DNA from: a virus
Virus record (IMG/VR): IMGVR_UViG_3300045950_000038
Location: 1-31,302 of that record
Reading direction: 5' to 3' (one strand)
Length of the DNA stretch: 31,302 nucleotides
The notes beneath the pieces were generated by a model. The model ran no database searches. It was not told the origin of the DNA and saw only the letters and a list, made by a program, of their open reading frames with translations. Below, piece after piece: positions 14,572 to 22,656 of this stretch. Every line of letters begins with the position of its first letter. Within the stretch, counting starts at the first letter, position 1. The translations under genes and the position numbers were made by a program.

Positions 14572-15209
14572 CATCCGCGCCCCCATCCTGCGACGATGCG
14601 CTCCGGAAGCCCGGCCGCGATGCGAACTGCGGTTGAATACAGGTTCAACCGCTTGCGAAGCGTGACCTGCGGCACAAGGGCGAAGATGGGGACTGTCCGG
14701 TTCCTGAACCCGCGCGCGGCCTTGCTGAATCCGTCCCGCCCCATGACACGGGCACCGCGCTTGACCTGGCCGTCATCCACCAGCAGCGCCGACCGACCTG
14801 GCCGATAGACGAACCGCAGACGCCGGCCCGTGCGGTTCTCCCATTCTCCAGGTGTAATGCGCCCGCCACGTCCGGACTTCATCACCCCAGGCAGAGGAAT
14901 GGCCAGCCAGAAGCCATTCCTTGCTCGGATGGTTGCCCCTCTTTCGAAGGCTCCCACGATATGCGATGCCTTCGTATAGACCAGACCGGCAGCGTTCATG
15001 CTGATCCCGGACTGCGGATACACATTGGCCCTGACCGTGTTCCCCAGCCGAGTGCCAAGTCCGGCGCCGGTGATTTCGCCGCGCCATGCGCCCTTGATCG
15101 CTTGCGCCGCCCCACCGATTGCCCGGGTGACGGAACGAGCACCGGCCCGCCTTTCTTCGGTAAGGATGTCGTTCACGCTTCCCAGCACCTCGACCTTCAG
15201 GTCAAGCAT
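14571..15209 (-). CDS. DUF6441 family head-tail/tail completion protein
   Basis: A 212-aa protein. It starts MLDLKVEVLGSVNDIL, then reads AWRGEITGAGLGTRL, SISMNAAGLVYTKASHIVGAFERG, FWLAIPLPG and ITPGEWENRTGRRLRFVYRPG. This run of motifs is characteristic of DUF6441 proteins, which occupy the tail completion (HK97 gp10-like) position. The start at 15209 overlaps the preceding stop by 8 nt; the frame is open to 15293, but the extra residues belong to the neighbour in another frame. It probably links the head-tail connector to the tail terminator. Confidence 0.78.
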   Translation of the reverse strand: MLDLKVEVLGSVNDILTEERRAGARSVTRAIGGAAQAIKGAWRGEITGAGLGTRLGNTVRANVYPQSGISMNAAGLVYTKASHIVGAFERGATIRARNGFWLAIPLPGVMKSGRGGRITPGEWENRTGRRLRFVYRPGRSALLVDDGQVKRGARVMGRDGFSKAARGFRNRTVPIFALVPQVTLRKRLNLYSTAVRIAAGLPERIVAGWGRG

Positions 15210-15531
15210 CGTCGCGCTCCTCCGGAACCGCGTCGATGCGCCAGACAAGCCGAAGGCTGTCGCGCATGGGGGTGCCTTGCGCCAGAAAGACATCGCCGCC
15301 GATGACGAACCTGTCGCCTTCCGTCGGCGCTGCGACTTCGCTCACCCGGACATCGATCCGCATCGTCGGCGACACGACGCCTGCGACACTGAAGTTCGTC
15401 AGATCATCCGGCATCGCCAGGATCACCCGGCAAGGCACATCGACATTGGAACCGCAGGCCCGATACACCGCATCCGCCGCCATGTTGGCGTCCCGAAAGA
15501 TCGCGTCGATGGCGGCGGAAAAGCAGGTCAT
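15202..15531 (-). CDS. Head-tail joining protein (gpFII-like)
   Basis: A 109-aa protein: MTCFSAAIDAIFRDANMAADAVYR, VPCRVILAMPDD, a beta-rich centre (MRIDVRVSEVAAP) and a C-terminal FVIGGDVFLAQGTPMRDSLRLVWRIDA strand set. This matches small head-tail joining proteins of the gpFII type that complete the connector under the portal. It lies between the capsid decoration gene and the DUF6441 gene, as expected for lambda-like order. Confidence 0.75.
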   Translation of the reverse strand: MTCFSAAIDAIFRDANMAADAVYRACGSNVDVPCRVILAMPDDLTNFSVAGVVSPTMRIDVRVSEVAAPTEGDRFVIGGDVFLAQGTPMRDSLRLVWRIDAVPEERDDA

Positions 15532-15538
15532 GCTGGCG

Positions 15539-15880
15539 TCAGAGCGTGAAGGCAGCCGTCAGGCGGACACGCCCGATGGTCTCTCCGGCGCCCGAGCCCA
15601 CAGCCGCCGCAGCAACGCCGATCAGCTTGTTGGACGCCGCCGTCGTGGTGCAAACATTCGCGGTATCGTCCCAGTAGATCCGGGCACCGACCGTCCACGC
15701 CTGCGATCCGGCCTTGACCAGATCGAAGACGCCTTCGGTGACGATCTCGACATCCGCGCCGCTTGACGCAGCGGCACTAGCAACACCGAAAAGCGATCCG
15801 ACGAGGCAGCCGGCGCCAGAAGCCACAGCATAGGGCGCGGCGACGGTCATGGTGTGACCGGGTTGAACGAAGTTCTTCAT
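15539..15880 (-). CDS. DUF2190 family capsid decoration/cement protein
   Basis: A 113-aa beta-rich protein starting MKNFVQPGHTMTVAAPYAV, with GCLVGSLFGVA, GVFDLVKAG, GARIYWDD and an end GRVRLTAAF. This is the DUF2190 pattern. Members are encoded next to the major capsid gene and are thought to act like lambda gpD, which trims and stabilises the expanded head. The start at 15880, with GGAG upstream, follows the capsid stop after 107 nt, the longest gap within the head genes. An upstream extension to 15970 is out of character and is not used. Confidence 0.85.
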   Translation of the reverse strand: MKNFVQPGHTMTVAAPYAVASGAGCLVGSLFGVASAAASSGADVEIVTEGVFDLVKAGSQAWTVGARIYWDDTANVCTTTAASNKLIGVAAAAVGSGAGETIGRVRLTAAFTL

Positions 15881-15987
15881 GATGGGTTCTCCACGTTTTT
15901 GAGGGCACCTGGCTGCACCGCGGCGCAGAAACAGGTGTAACCAAGGGCAGCCCGCGCCCCTGGCAGTCACATCTCAGGGAAAGGCGC

Positions 15988-18057
15988 TCACGCGCCCGGG
16001 TTGCGCCATCCGCCGCGCCAGTCGATGGCGCCGACACCGAAATCGCGTTCCACGCTGTAGCGGACACCCTGCATGCCGAAGGGCTCTTCCATCCGCAACC
16101 TGGGACCCTCGTCGCCCTGCAGGAAGCCGTGCATGAACAGGGCCTGCACGCCGGGATCCGGCAACAGATACCATGCGTTACCGGTGATCTTCGGCGTCGA
16201 GACCACGGTCAGGCGACCGGAGAAGGGGTTGACGCCGGACGACTGGTTGGGCGTGATCGTCTCCACGAGCTGCTGCGCTTCGGTCAACTTGTCGGGCCCC
16301 ACCAGAAGAATGGACGGGGTCAGCGCAAGGTCTTCGCCGTTGATCCCCTTGTGCTTCTGGATCGCCGCGCGCCCGGCACCAAGGGAGGCAACGGTGATCG
16401 CGGCGCCGGACGCGGCCAGCGTCGCATCTGTCGTGTTGAAAACGGCACGACCGGTTTCGGTCAGCGTGGGACCAGCACCGGAACCCGTGAGCATCATGGC
16501 GAAGAAGTTCGCTTCCTCCGTCCTCGCCACGGCGGCGCCCTGCGTCGTCAGCATCCGGTCCATCGCGCCGAGATCGTCGTTCACGATCATCTGGCGGGTG
16601 AAGCCGACGGCGATGGCCAGAGCCACCAGGGCAACGGTCTCCTTCTTGTCGCCGATGGTGCCATACTTGATCTCACCCTTCTCGTTCACCGGCTGCAGAA
16701 GCGGCATCGATCCGGTGTTCACCATCGGGTGGGGCCGGAAGTCGGTGAAGTCTGCGCGCATGGAGATCTGGCTGTACACCGGAGTGGCCAGCTGATAGCC
16801 CGCGATGAGGCGCTTGTTCAGGGCGTTCTCGAACACCGCCGGAAAGTCGCTGGTGGTGTGCATGGCGCTCATGAACACGTCGAGCTTGTCCTGTGCAGTG
16901 CGCACGCGGCCCTTGTGCCCGATGGCCTGGGCCGCCATCTCGACCAGCGTCAGATCCATGTAGGGCCTTGCCTGATCGCTTTCCGGATCCGTGCGGCCAA
17001 GCTGGGCGACGATGGCCTGCCCCATGCCGGTCCGCATCGTCTCGCGCTCGTCGCGCAGGATCCTGGCCGTGGTACGGCCCTGCATCGGAATGTCCATGTC
17101 GCCCTGTTCCTTCCACTTGGCGTTGATCTGGTCGAGGCAGGTTTCCAGCGAAGCCGTGCTTCCGATCAGTTCGGAAGCAAAGGCAATCGGCAGGCCGGCC
17201 ATTGCCACAGCGTCGGTGATCCGCTTGGCGCGGGCATTCGCAGCGGCGAAGGCGCGCGCGGTCGCCTTCTCCGCTTCGAGGTCGTGCGTGTCATTCTGCG
17301 ACGCATCGTCGGCCTCGATCATGTCGAGTTCGTCGTCTTCGACTGCGGCGGTCACCCCCGCAGGCTTCTGCGCTTTCTGTCCCATCGAGGGCTCCTTTCC
17401 GGTGGTGCGGGGCAGGCCCGCGATCATGGCCATGACGGCCGAGCGCCCCGGAGCGGGTGCCCCGAGGGATTCCGACGCCTCGCGCAGGTCCTGCGGCGCG
17501 GTGGCATAGATGCGATAGTCGAACCTTGCGGCCGGTGCGGCCGGCTCATCGACCTCGACACGAGTCGCAAAGCCGAGATCTACCGCCATGGTTCCGTCCA
17601 TGACGGTTTCTTCCCGCATGATCTTCCGGGCGTCTTCCCGGCTGAGACCGCTACGGTCCGCGTAGATGTCGGCATAGGCGTTCGAGATGACCGCCAGAAG
17701 GTCGGCTTCCTTCCGGTGATCATCCTCGGTCCCCCGGCCCATCGTCCATGGCGTCGCCGGGTCGTGGATCAGCATCCACGCGCCAAGTCGCATGATGATC
17801 TCTTCCCCTGCCATTGCGATCAGCGATGCCGCAGACGCGGCCACGCCATCGACCTGAACAGTGACTTTTCCGGGATAGTCCTTCAGGGCGGTGTAGATTG
17901 CCTGCCCTTCGGTTGCTATTCCACCACCCGAGTTGATGCGGACAAGCAGGTCACCGGACATCCCCGCCAGTTTCTCGCGAACCTGCTTGGCGGTGAAGTA
18001 ATCCTCATCCCACCAGGATGCGCCGACCGTCCCGTAAAGCGTCAGCTCATTCATCAT
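15988..18057 (-). CDS. ClpP-like prohead protease / major capsid protein fusion
   Basis: A 689-aa fusion. Residues 1 to about 200 are an S14 (ClpP-type) protease with SGGGIATEGQAIY, the nucleophile region GVAASAAS (Ser75) and MLIHDP (His98). Residues about 225-320 are a charged helical scaffold-like segment (DDELDMIEADD, DLEAEKATARAFAAANARAK). Residues about 330-689 are a Mu gpT/HK97-fold major capsid protein (TDFRPHPMVNTGSMPLLQ, EANFFAMMLTG, ending AIDWRGGWRNPG). The same fusion is a recognised class in prophages of this group; the protease would shape the scaffold and free the capsid. The first ATG (18057) overlaps the portal stop by 11 nt; the ATG at 18054 has better spacing to GGAG. An internal start at 17385 is listed separately. 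Confidence 0.9.
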   Translation of the reverse strand: MMNELTLYGTVGASWWDEDYFTAKQVREKLAGMSGDLLVRINSGGGIATEGQAIYTALKDYPGKVTVQVDGVAASAASLIAMAGEEIIMRLGAWMLIHDPATPWTMGRGTEDDHRKEADLLAVISNAYADIYADRSGLSREDARKIMREETVMDGTMAVDLGFATRVEVDEPAAPAARFDYRIYATAPQDLREASESLGAPAPGRSAVMAMIAGLPRTTGKEPSMGQKAQKPAGVTAAVEDDELDMIEADDASQNDTHDLEAEKATARAFAAANARAKRITDAVAMAGLPIAFASELIGSTASLETCLDQINAKWKEQGDMDIPMQGRTTARILRDERETMRTGMGQAIVAQLGRTDPESDQARPYMDLTLVEMAAQAIGHKGRVRTAQDKLDVFMSAMHTTSDFPAVFENALNKRLIAGYQLATPVYSQISMRADFTDFRPHPMVNTGSMPLLQPVNEKGEIKYGTIGDKKETVALVALAIAVGFTRQMIVNDDLGAMDRMLTTQGAAVARTEEANFFAMMLTGSGAGPTLTETGRAVFNTTDATLAASGAAITVASLGAGRAAIQKHKGINGEDLALTPSILLVGPDKLTEAQQLVETITPNQSSGVNPFSGRLTVVSTPKITGNAWYLLPDPGVQALFMHGFLQGDEGPRLRMEEPFGMQGVRYSVERDFGVGAIDWRGGWRNPGA
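17383..17400 (-). promoter_or_regulatory. Internal ribosome binding site for scaffold-capsid product
   Basis: On the minus strand, GGAAAGGAG stands 6 nt before an in-frame ATG at 17385, which encodes Met225 of the protease-capsid fusion (MGQKAQKP). It is a stronger Shine-Dalgarno than that of the full-length gene. It sits exactly at the junction between protease and scaffold, so translation from it would give a 465-aa scaffold plus capsid without protease, as with the nested C/Nu3 and Mu I/Z genes. Use in vivo is inferred. Confidence 0.7.
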
Positions 18058-19576
18058 CGTCTCCGTTTGTCGGTGTCAATGGCGCAGGAACGGCGCTGGC
18101 CTCACCTGCAAACTGCGTCTGGAAACTCACGTCGCTGTCGAAGCGCAGGCCAGTCGCGCGACAGGTTTCGAGGTCCTCGATCTGCTCTGCCGTCAGATCC
18201 TCAGGGTCATAGCCAAGCTCGCGAATAACGCCCTGTCGGCTGGCAAATCCGGCTTTCACCTTGTCGCGCAGGGCGGTGATCTCGCGGTTCGGATCCACCA
18301 TGATGCGATGCGGCGGAACCCAGAGCAATTCCGCATCCCGCGGCACCTGAACCGATGCGACCTGTGTCAGCGCCTCCATCGTCCAGCGACCGATCGGCTC
18401 CAGCATCTGCGGGATCAGCATCAGCCATTGCCAGCTGGACACATTCCGATCCATCTCCATTCTGCCCATCCGGGCCGAGGAGAAGTTCACGTTGCTGAGG
18501 TCGCCCGTCAGCGCCTCGTAGGTGATACCCAGCCCGGCGGCGGCACTTTGCATCACCATTCTCGAGAAAGCATCGAACCCGTCCACCCCGGGCGGAGTGC
18601 TGAACTTGATGTCCTCGCCGGGGCGCAGGTTCTGGATGCGACCCGGCGTTATGCTGTTCAGACCGCCCGGATTGTCGTTACCGGTCTCGTCGCTGTTGGC
18701 CGCGTCGCCGACCCGTTCATCCTCAGGCACGACGCGGAAACCCGCAAAACAGGCGGCGATCTTCTGCCGCATCAGGTGCGCATCTTGCGCATCGGCCATA
18801 TCCTGGATCGCCAAGGCAACCGGTGCGAACCACGACACTCCGCGCATCTGTCCAGGCCGGTCCTGCCGATAGATGTGCAGGATCTCGGATGCCGGAACTC
18901 GGCGGGACAGATACTGCCGCGACATGCGGCGGCTGCTTCCGGGATGTTCCGGGAAAAGCCAATAGGCCACTCGCTGCCCGATGGAATTGTACTCGATTCC
19001 TTCGCGCACCCAGTTGCCTTCCGGAATACCTGTTACCAGTCCGTCTCGTGCAGCGTCGATGAAGTCCGGTTCCAGGATCTGCAGCTGGAACGGCAGGGCA
19101 AACCCGTCTCCAAGGCGACGGCGGCGGCGGCGGATCAGCACCTCGCCGCTGTCAACGATGGTGTTCAACGCAAGGCGCTGAAGCCCGTAAAGGTTCTGCC
19201 GCCCGTCGGCGTCGATGTCAGTCGTGTCGAGATGACGCTTCAGCACCCTGCCCAGGCGCTTCAGCGCGGGTCTTGACTTGCTTTCCGTTTGCACCTTCCA
19301 GACAATGCCATCTCCGACCACGTTGTTGGCGATGACCTGCTGCGCCCTTGCCGCGAAGGGCGAGTTGCGGATCATATCCCGTGCCACATAGGCCAGCACG
19401 TTCCGTCGCGACGCAGCCGCATCCGCATCGCTTGAACTGCGACGCCAGGATGACCCTCGCTTTCCGGTCGTCGTGGCCCTGTAGTTCATCATGAGGTCGA
19501 GCACGGCGCGGGCACGGACCCGGTCAACTGCCCGACGAGGCGAAAGCTCGGCGATGATCCGGTCAAGCAGGTTCAT
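18047..19576 (-). CDS. Portal protein, lambda gpB family
   Basis: A 509-aa protein. The N-terminal part has the family's arginine-rich helical start with SRRNVLAYVARDMIRNSPFAARAQQVIANNVVGDG. A central part shows LNTIVDSGEVLIRR, FQLQILEPDFID and GVSWFAPVALAIQDM; later come GEDIKFSTPPG and GLGITYEALTGDLSNVNFSSARMG. All are hallmarks of lambda-type portals, the dodecameric ring at the head vertex through which DNA is packed and released. It lies between gpW and the capsid fusion. The last 11 nt overlap the protease start. Confidence 0.93.
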   Translation of the reverse strand: MNLLDRIIAELSPRRAVDRVRARAVLDLMMNYRATTTGKRGSSWRRSSSDADAAASRRNVLAYVARDMIRNSPFAARAQQVIANNVVGDGIVWKVQTESKSRPALKRLGRVLKRHLDTTDIDADGRQNLYGLQRLALNTIVDSGEVLIRRRRRRLGDGFALPFQLQILEPDFIDAARDGLVTGIPEGNWVREGIEYNSIGQRVAYWLFPEHPGSSRRMSRQYLSRRVPASEILHIYRQDRPGQMRGVSWFAPVALAIQDMADAQDAHLMRQKIAACFAGFRVVPEDERVGDAANSDETGNDNPGGLNSITPGRIQNLRPGEDIKFSTPPGVDGFDAFSRMVMQSAAAGLGITYEALTGDLSNVNFSSARMGRMEMDRNVSSWQWLMLIPQMLEPIGRWTMEALTQVASVQVPRDAELLWVPPHRIMVDPNREITALRDKVKAGFASRQGVIRELGYDPEDLTAEQIEDLETCRATGLRFDSDVSFQTQFAGEASAVPAPLTPTNGDDDE

Positions 19577-19579
19577 CGA

Positions 19580-19783
19580 TCAGAATCCCGGATCATAGGT
19601 CGGGTTCACGTGGGTGATGCGTGGCGCGGCATTACCAAGCCCGGCTCGAACGGCGTCACGCGCACGGATCAGCTCGTTCATGCTGCGGTACTTGATGCGC
19701 TTTCCGTCGTACTCCGACTCCAGGACGCCAGTGGCGATCATGGCCTCCAGAGCGTCCAGCTGTGCCTGCGTGAAGCTGCTCAT
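19580..19783 (-). CDS. Head-to-tail joining protein gpW-like
   Basis: A 67-aa protein: a helix (FTQAQLDALEAMIATGVLE), a short beta hairpin (SEYDGKRIKYRS), then a second helix (MNELIRARDAVRAGLG). This helix-hairpin-helix plan and length match lambda gpW, which binds below the portal and is needed for tail attachment. It sits between the large terminase and portal genes as in lambda. Its ATG overlaps the terminase stop as ATGA, and its stop is 3 nt before the portal ATG. Confidence 0.85.
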   Translation of the reverse strand: MSSFTQAQLDALEAMIATGVLESEYDGKRIKYRSMNELIRARDAVRAGLGNAAPRITHVNPTYDPGF

Positions 19784-21792
19784 ATCCAGTCAGCCCTTGG
19801 CTCGATCCAATCGGTTTCCGTGGCCGGTCGCTCCGGCCTCTTGTCGTCTGCCGGCTTCTGCGCCTCGACAGGCGCCACCACCGGGATCGTCCGCTCGAAC
19901 AGGTCCCCCTGTCCATCCGCAGGGGCTGCGCCACGCTCGTCGGCGAGCTTCTCCCACTGCAGATCTGTCATCGACAACCAGGCTTTCCGGCGGGCAGCAG
20001 CCTCGGCGTAGTTCATCGTGTCCAACGCCTCGTTCCGGCGGCCGGCCTCGGCCAGCTGCCACGAACTTACCATCACGCCGCTCGTCGCCCGCTTCAGAAC
20101 CCTGACCTCGGCGGTCAGCTGCCGGTAGTACTCGTCCCCCATGGCCCTGGCGAACCCGACAAAGCCTCGTTCCAGAGGATCATGTTTTGCCAGCCAGGCA
20201 TAGAAATCCGCCTTCATCTGGCTGACGTTGACGACAAAGGCATGCTTGTCGTCGCCGAGGACCTTTCCATCCGCGCGGCGGCGCTTCATCGGCACCAGCA
20301 TCGGTCCGTTCGAACTGCTGGAGCCCTTCACCATGATCACCCGGTTGTGCGGGTGCCGCTTGACGAACAGCCTCACATCCTCGGTGAAGGCGGATCCGTC
20401 GATGGCCAGCATGTCCAGCGGCAACCGGAGGCCCCGTTCTGTCCGCCAGGTCTGTTTCAGCAGCGCGTCGAGGGCTTCGCGCCCTTCCTTGTCCCCGATG
20501 TAGTAGGGGATCGTCAGATAGGCGATGACGCGACGCTGCACGTTGCGCATGAAGGCGACGATCTGCACCTCGATACGGTCGGCCTGACAGTCAGCGCCCG
20601 CCGCGAGGATGAAGCCCGTCGATGGCAGGATCCCCTGCGGTAAGGTCTCAGCCTCGGGGGCCTTCTCGGCGCGGTCGCGCAGTGCCTCCCAGTCTGGCCC
20701 CTTGCTCGCCTGCTCGTATGGCAGCCCCAGAACGTCGTTCCAGAACACCTGCTCGGTTTCTGCCTCGATCTGCTTCTTCAGCGTCTCGGTCGTTTCGCCG
20801 GTCAGGCTCAGCGTGTTCCATCCCATGACCTGGGCATAGCTGACGGCGATCGAGGCCCAGTCGCGTTGCGGCGTGTAGGCCCGCCAGAGGTGGAACCCGG
20901 GATGATCGCCCCGCGGGTTGGCCGGCACCCAGCGGCCCAGGCCTACGATCTTTTCCTTGTCGCCGTGACTGATGACGCACCCGCAGGCATCGCAGGTGAA
21001 ATGTGCGGCATGCAGCCGTTCCGGGTCGATGTTGGCCCGGAAGTTCTCCCACGTCAGAGGTGCGAAGTGCCCGCAGTGCGGGCATGGCACATGATAGAAC
21101 CGCTGGTCGCTCCGTTCGAACGCCCGACTGATCCGGCAGGTGCCCTTGATCAGCGGGGTGGAGACCCGGAAGATCTTCGCATCCTCGAACGCTTCCGCCC
21201 GGCTGACCATCAGCGCCTCCGGATCTCCTTTGTCGCTATTCTCCCATTTCGAGATATCATCGCCGATCACCAGCCGCCGCGATGTTCCCGTCAGGTCGGC
21301 CGGCGATCCCGCCGATGCGACCTTGAGGCTCCCATTGCGATCCGCTGTTTCCATGTTGAACATGGCATCGACGTTCTCGCCGCGCCCGTCGCCGAAGATC
21401 TCGCGAAGGGCCTGGGTGGACCGCCGCATCGGCAGCCACTTGTTCATGACCCACTCCTTTGCGGCGGTCTGGGTCGGATGCACGACCAGCGAATCCAGCG
21501 GCCCGTTGGCGTGCCAGGCGCCCAGGCACGGCTGGATCAGGGAAACCGTTTTCCCGATCTGGGCCGAACCGCGCATCGTCACTTCCCGGGCCGGATGATC
21601 CGGCGAAAGCACCTCGTGCACTTCCCGCAGGAAGGGGAAACGCTCGATCCGGAACGGACCTGGCATCGGAGACCGATCGTCGAAGACGATGTTCGCTTCG
21701 CACCATGCCGTGATATCCGGCGGCGGCGGAGGCAGCATGATCCGAGCCGCGGCGCGGAAGACCACGGCCTCGGCCGGCGCCAGCATCCCCAT
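19780..21792 (-). CDS. Terminase large subunit, lambda gpA family
   Basis: A 670-aa DNA packaging motor and cos-cutting nuclease. The ATPase has GSAQIGKT (residues 75-82, Walker A) and LVIGDD (174-179, Walker B). A zinc ribbon follows with Cys237, Cys240 (CPHC), Cys267 and Cys270 (CDAC). The C-terminal nuclease begins with GADCQADRIEVQIVAF and continues with DMLAIDGSAFTEDV. Length and order fit gpA-type enzymes, which work with a Nu1-like small subunit at cos sites; unit-length packaging with cohesive ends is therefore inferred. The ATG at 21792 overlaps the small subunit TGA as TGATG. The gene for gpW follows with an ATGA overlap. Confidence 0.95.
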   Translation of the reverse strand: MGMLAPAEAVVFRAAARIMLPPPPPDITAWCEANIVFDDRSPMPGPFRIERFPFLREVHEVLSPDHPAREVTMRGSAQIGKTVSLIQPCLGAWHANGPLDSLVVHPTQTAAKEWVMNKWLPMRRSTQALREIFGDGRGENVDAMFNMETADRNGSLKVASAGSPADLTGTSRRLVIGDDISKWENSDKGDPEALMVSRAEAFEDAKIFRVSTPLIKGTCRISRAFERSDQRFYHVPCPHCGHFAPLTWENFRANIDPERLHAAHFTCDACGCVISHGDKEKIVGLGRWVPANPRGDHPGFHLWRAYTPQRDWASIAVSYAQVMGWNTLSLTGETTETLKKQIEAETEQVFWNDVLGLPYEQASKGPDWEALRDRAEKAPEAETLPQGILPSTGFILAAGADCQADRIEVQIVAFMRNVQRRVIAYLTIPYYIGDKEGREALDALLKQTWRTERGLRLPLDMLAIDGSAFTEDVRLFVKRHPHNRVIMVKGSSSSNGPMLVPMKRRRADGKVLGDDKHAFVVNVSQMKADFYAWLAKHDPLERGFVGFARAMGDEYYRQLTAEVRVLKRATSGVMVSSWQLAEAGRRNEALDTMNYAEAAARRKAWLSMTDLQWEKLADERGAAPADGQGDLFERTIPVVAPVEAQKPADDKRPERPATETDWIEPRADWI

Positions 21793-22424
21793 CAGATGTC
21801 CGCCGCCTCTTCCGCTTGCGTCATGACGGCGCCACTGGCCTGCTCGGAAAGAACCAGGCTCCTGTCGTGGCGCTGCTTGCGCCAGACATCCAGGAGTATC
21901 TGCCTGACCGCACGGAAATCCACGCCAAGCTTGTCGGCAACGGCCCGTGCCCCGGTGCGCAGGGCCTCTTCGACCTCGGCAATCTCCTGGCGCAGGACCC
22001 TGGCGACCTGACGCTCAACCTCGCTCACGAGAACCATCGTCCCCTCGTCAAGCTCGTTCTGACGCCTGATGCGCCGAACCTCTTCGGCCAGCTTGGCCTG
22101 CCGTGCCATGCGGTAGCCGTCGGTGTCGTCGTCAGACAACCTGCCGTCCGACGCTCCAGACGCGCTGCGGTCGATAGGCGCCTCCGCCGACGATTCCGCC
22201 AAGACAGAGGCAATTGCCCGGCCCGTGGAGGCCCCGTTGCCAAGCATCTGTCCCTGATCGAGCGCGCCCTTCAGTCTGCGCGCCACGAGGTCCGGATCGA
22301 ACCGCCGCGCGCGACCATCTCCGATGTAGCACCCATCCAGACGCCCGTCGCTCACCAGTTGACTGATACGCCCCTTGCTCAGATTGAGCGTGGCGGCAAG
22401 CTCAGTCGCATTAAGCGTGTGCAT
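21792..22424 (-). CDS. Terminase small subunit (Nu1-like)
   Basis: A 210-aa DNA-binding protein. The N-terminal winged helix-turn-helix (MHTLNATELAATLNLSKGRISQLVSDGRLDG, then a wing with ARRFDPD) matches the Nu1 DNA-binding domain, which recognises cosB. A low-complexity linker precedes a helical C-terminal half (AKLAEEVRRIRRQNELDEG, VLRQEIAEVEEALR) that should assemble the protein and bind the large subunit. It is the first gene of the late operon, and the 147 nt upstream contain repeated GTTTAG motifs that could be its target. Confidence 0.87.
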   Translation of the reverse strand: MHTLNATELAATLNLSKGRISQLVSDGRLDGCYIGDGRARRFDPDLVARRLKGALDQGQMLGNGASTGRAIASVLAESSAEAPIDRSASGASDGRLSDDDTDGYRMARQAKLAEEVRRIRRQNELDEGTMVLVSEVERQVARVLRQEIAEVEEALRTGARAVADKLGVDFRAVRQILLDVWRKQRHDRSLVLSEQASGAVMTQAEEAADI

Positions 22425-22571
22425 CAGGATCAGGGTTACCTAGTTGAGCCAACCCCATCTGGTTTAGCGGGCCGGTTTAGGCTTCGCAGCGCGTTTAGCA
22501 ACGCAGAATACTCGCGCCTCCGTCCGCCGCATACGTCGAGGCTTGGGGAAGGACCCGAAGGGGTTGGGATT
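22425..22571 (-). promoter_or_regulatory. Region upstream of terminase: candidate cos/cosB site
   Basis: This 147-bp non-coding stretch lies directly before the terminase small subunit gene. It holds three direct copies of GTTTAG (22462-22467, 22475-22480, 22493-22498; spacings 13 and 18), read as CTAAAC on the transcribed strand. In lambda the cos cutting site and the R repeats bound by gpNu1 lie in exactly this place. No clear -35/-10 promoter was found, although the late operon needs one here or upstream. The cosB role is inferred from position and repeat character. Confidence 0.45.
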
Positions 22572-22612
22572 GATAAAACAGAAGCGCCCGGTCGGGTTTC
22601 CCCGCCGGGCGC
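22572..22612 (-). terminator. Intrinsic terminator after the 213-aa gene
   Basis: On the minus strand GCGCCCGG (22612-22605) pairs with CCGGGCGC (22591-22584), and inner GGGG/CCC pairs extend the stem; the exit side reads TTCTGTTTTATC. A strong GC stem with a T-rich tail is a standard Rho-independent terminator. It ends transcription of the gene at 22657-23298 before the terminase genes, or acts as a gate for late transcription if an antiterminator exists. Confidence 0.8.
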
Positions 22613-22656
22613 AAATCTGCTGCTGGCGACTTGTCTAGTCCTCATCGCGTTTCGTG

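Noticed and set aside
15881-15987. Terminator between capsid fusion and DUF2190 gene
   Set aside because: No stable hairpin followed by a T run was found in this 107-bp gap.
16129-18228. Long plus-strand open frame of 699 codons
   Set aside because: It lies antisense to the protease-capsid fusion and portal start, has no family resemblance and results from GC-rich codon bias; the same applies to long plus-strand frames at 7350-9086, 10700-12280, 23963-25771 and 26958-28277.
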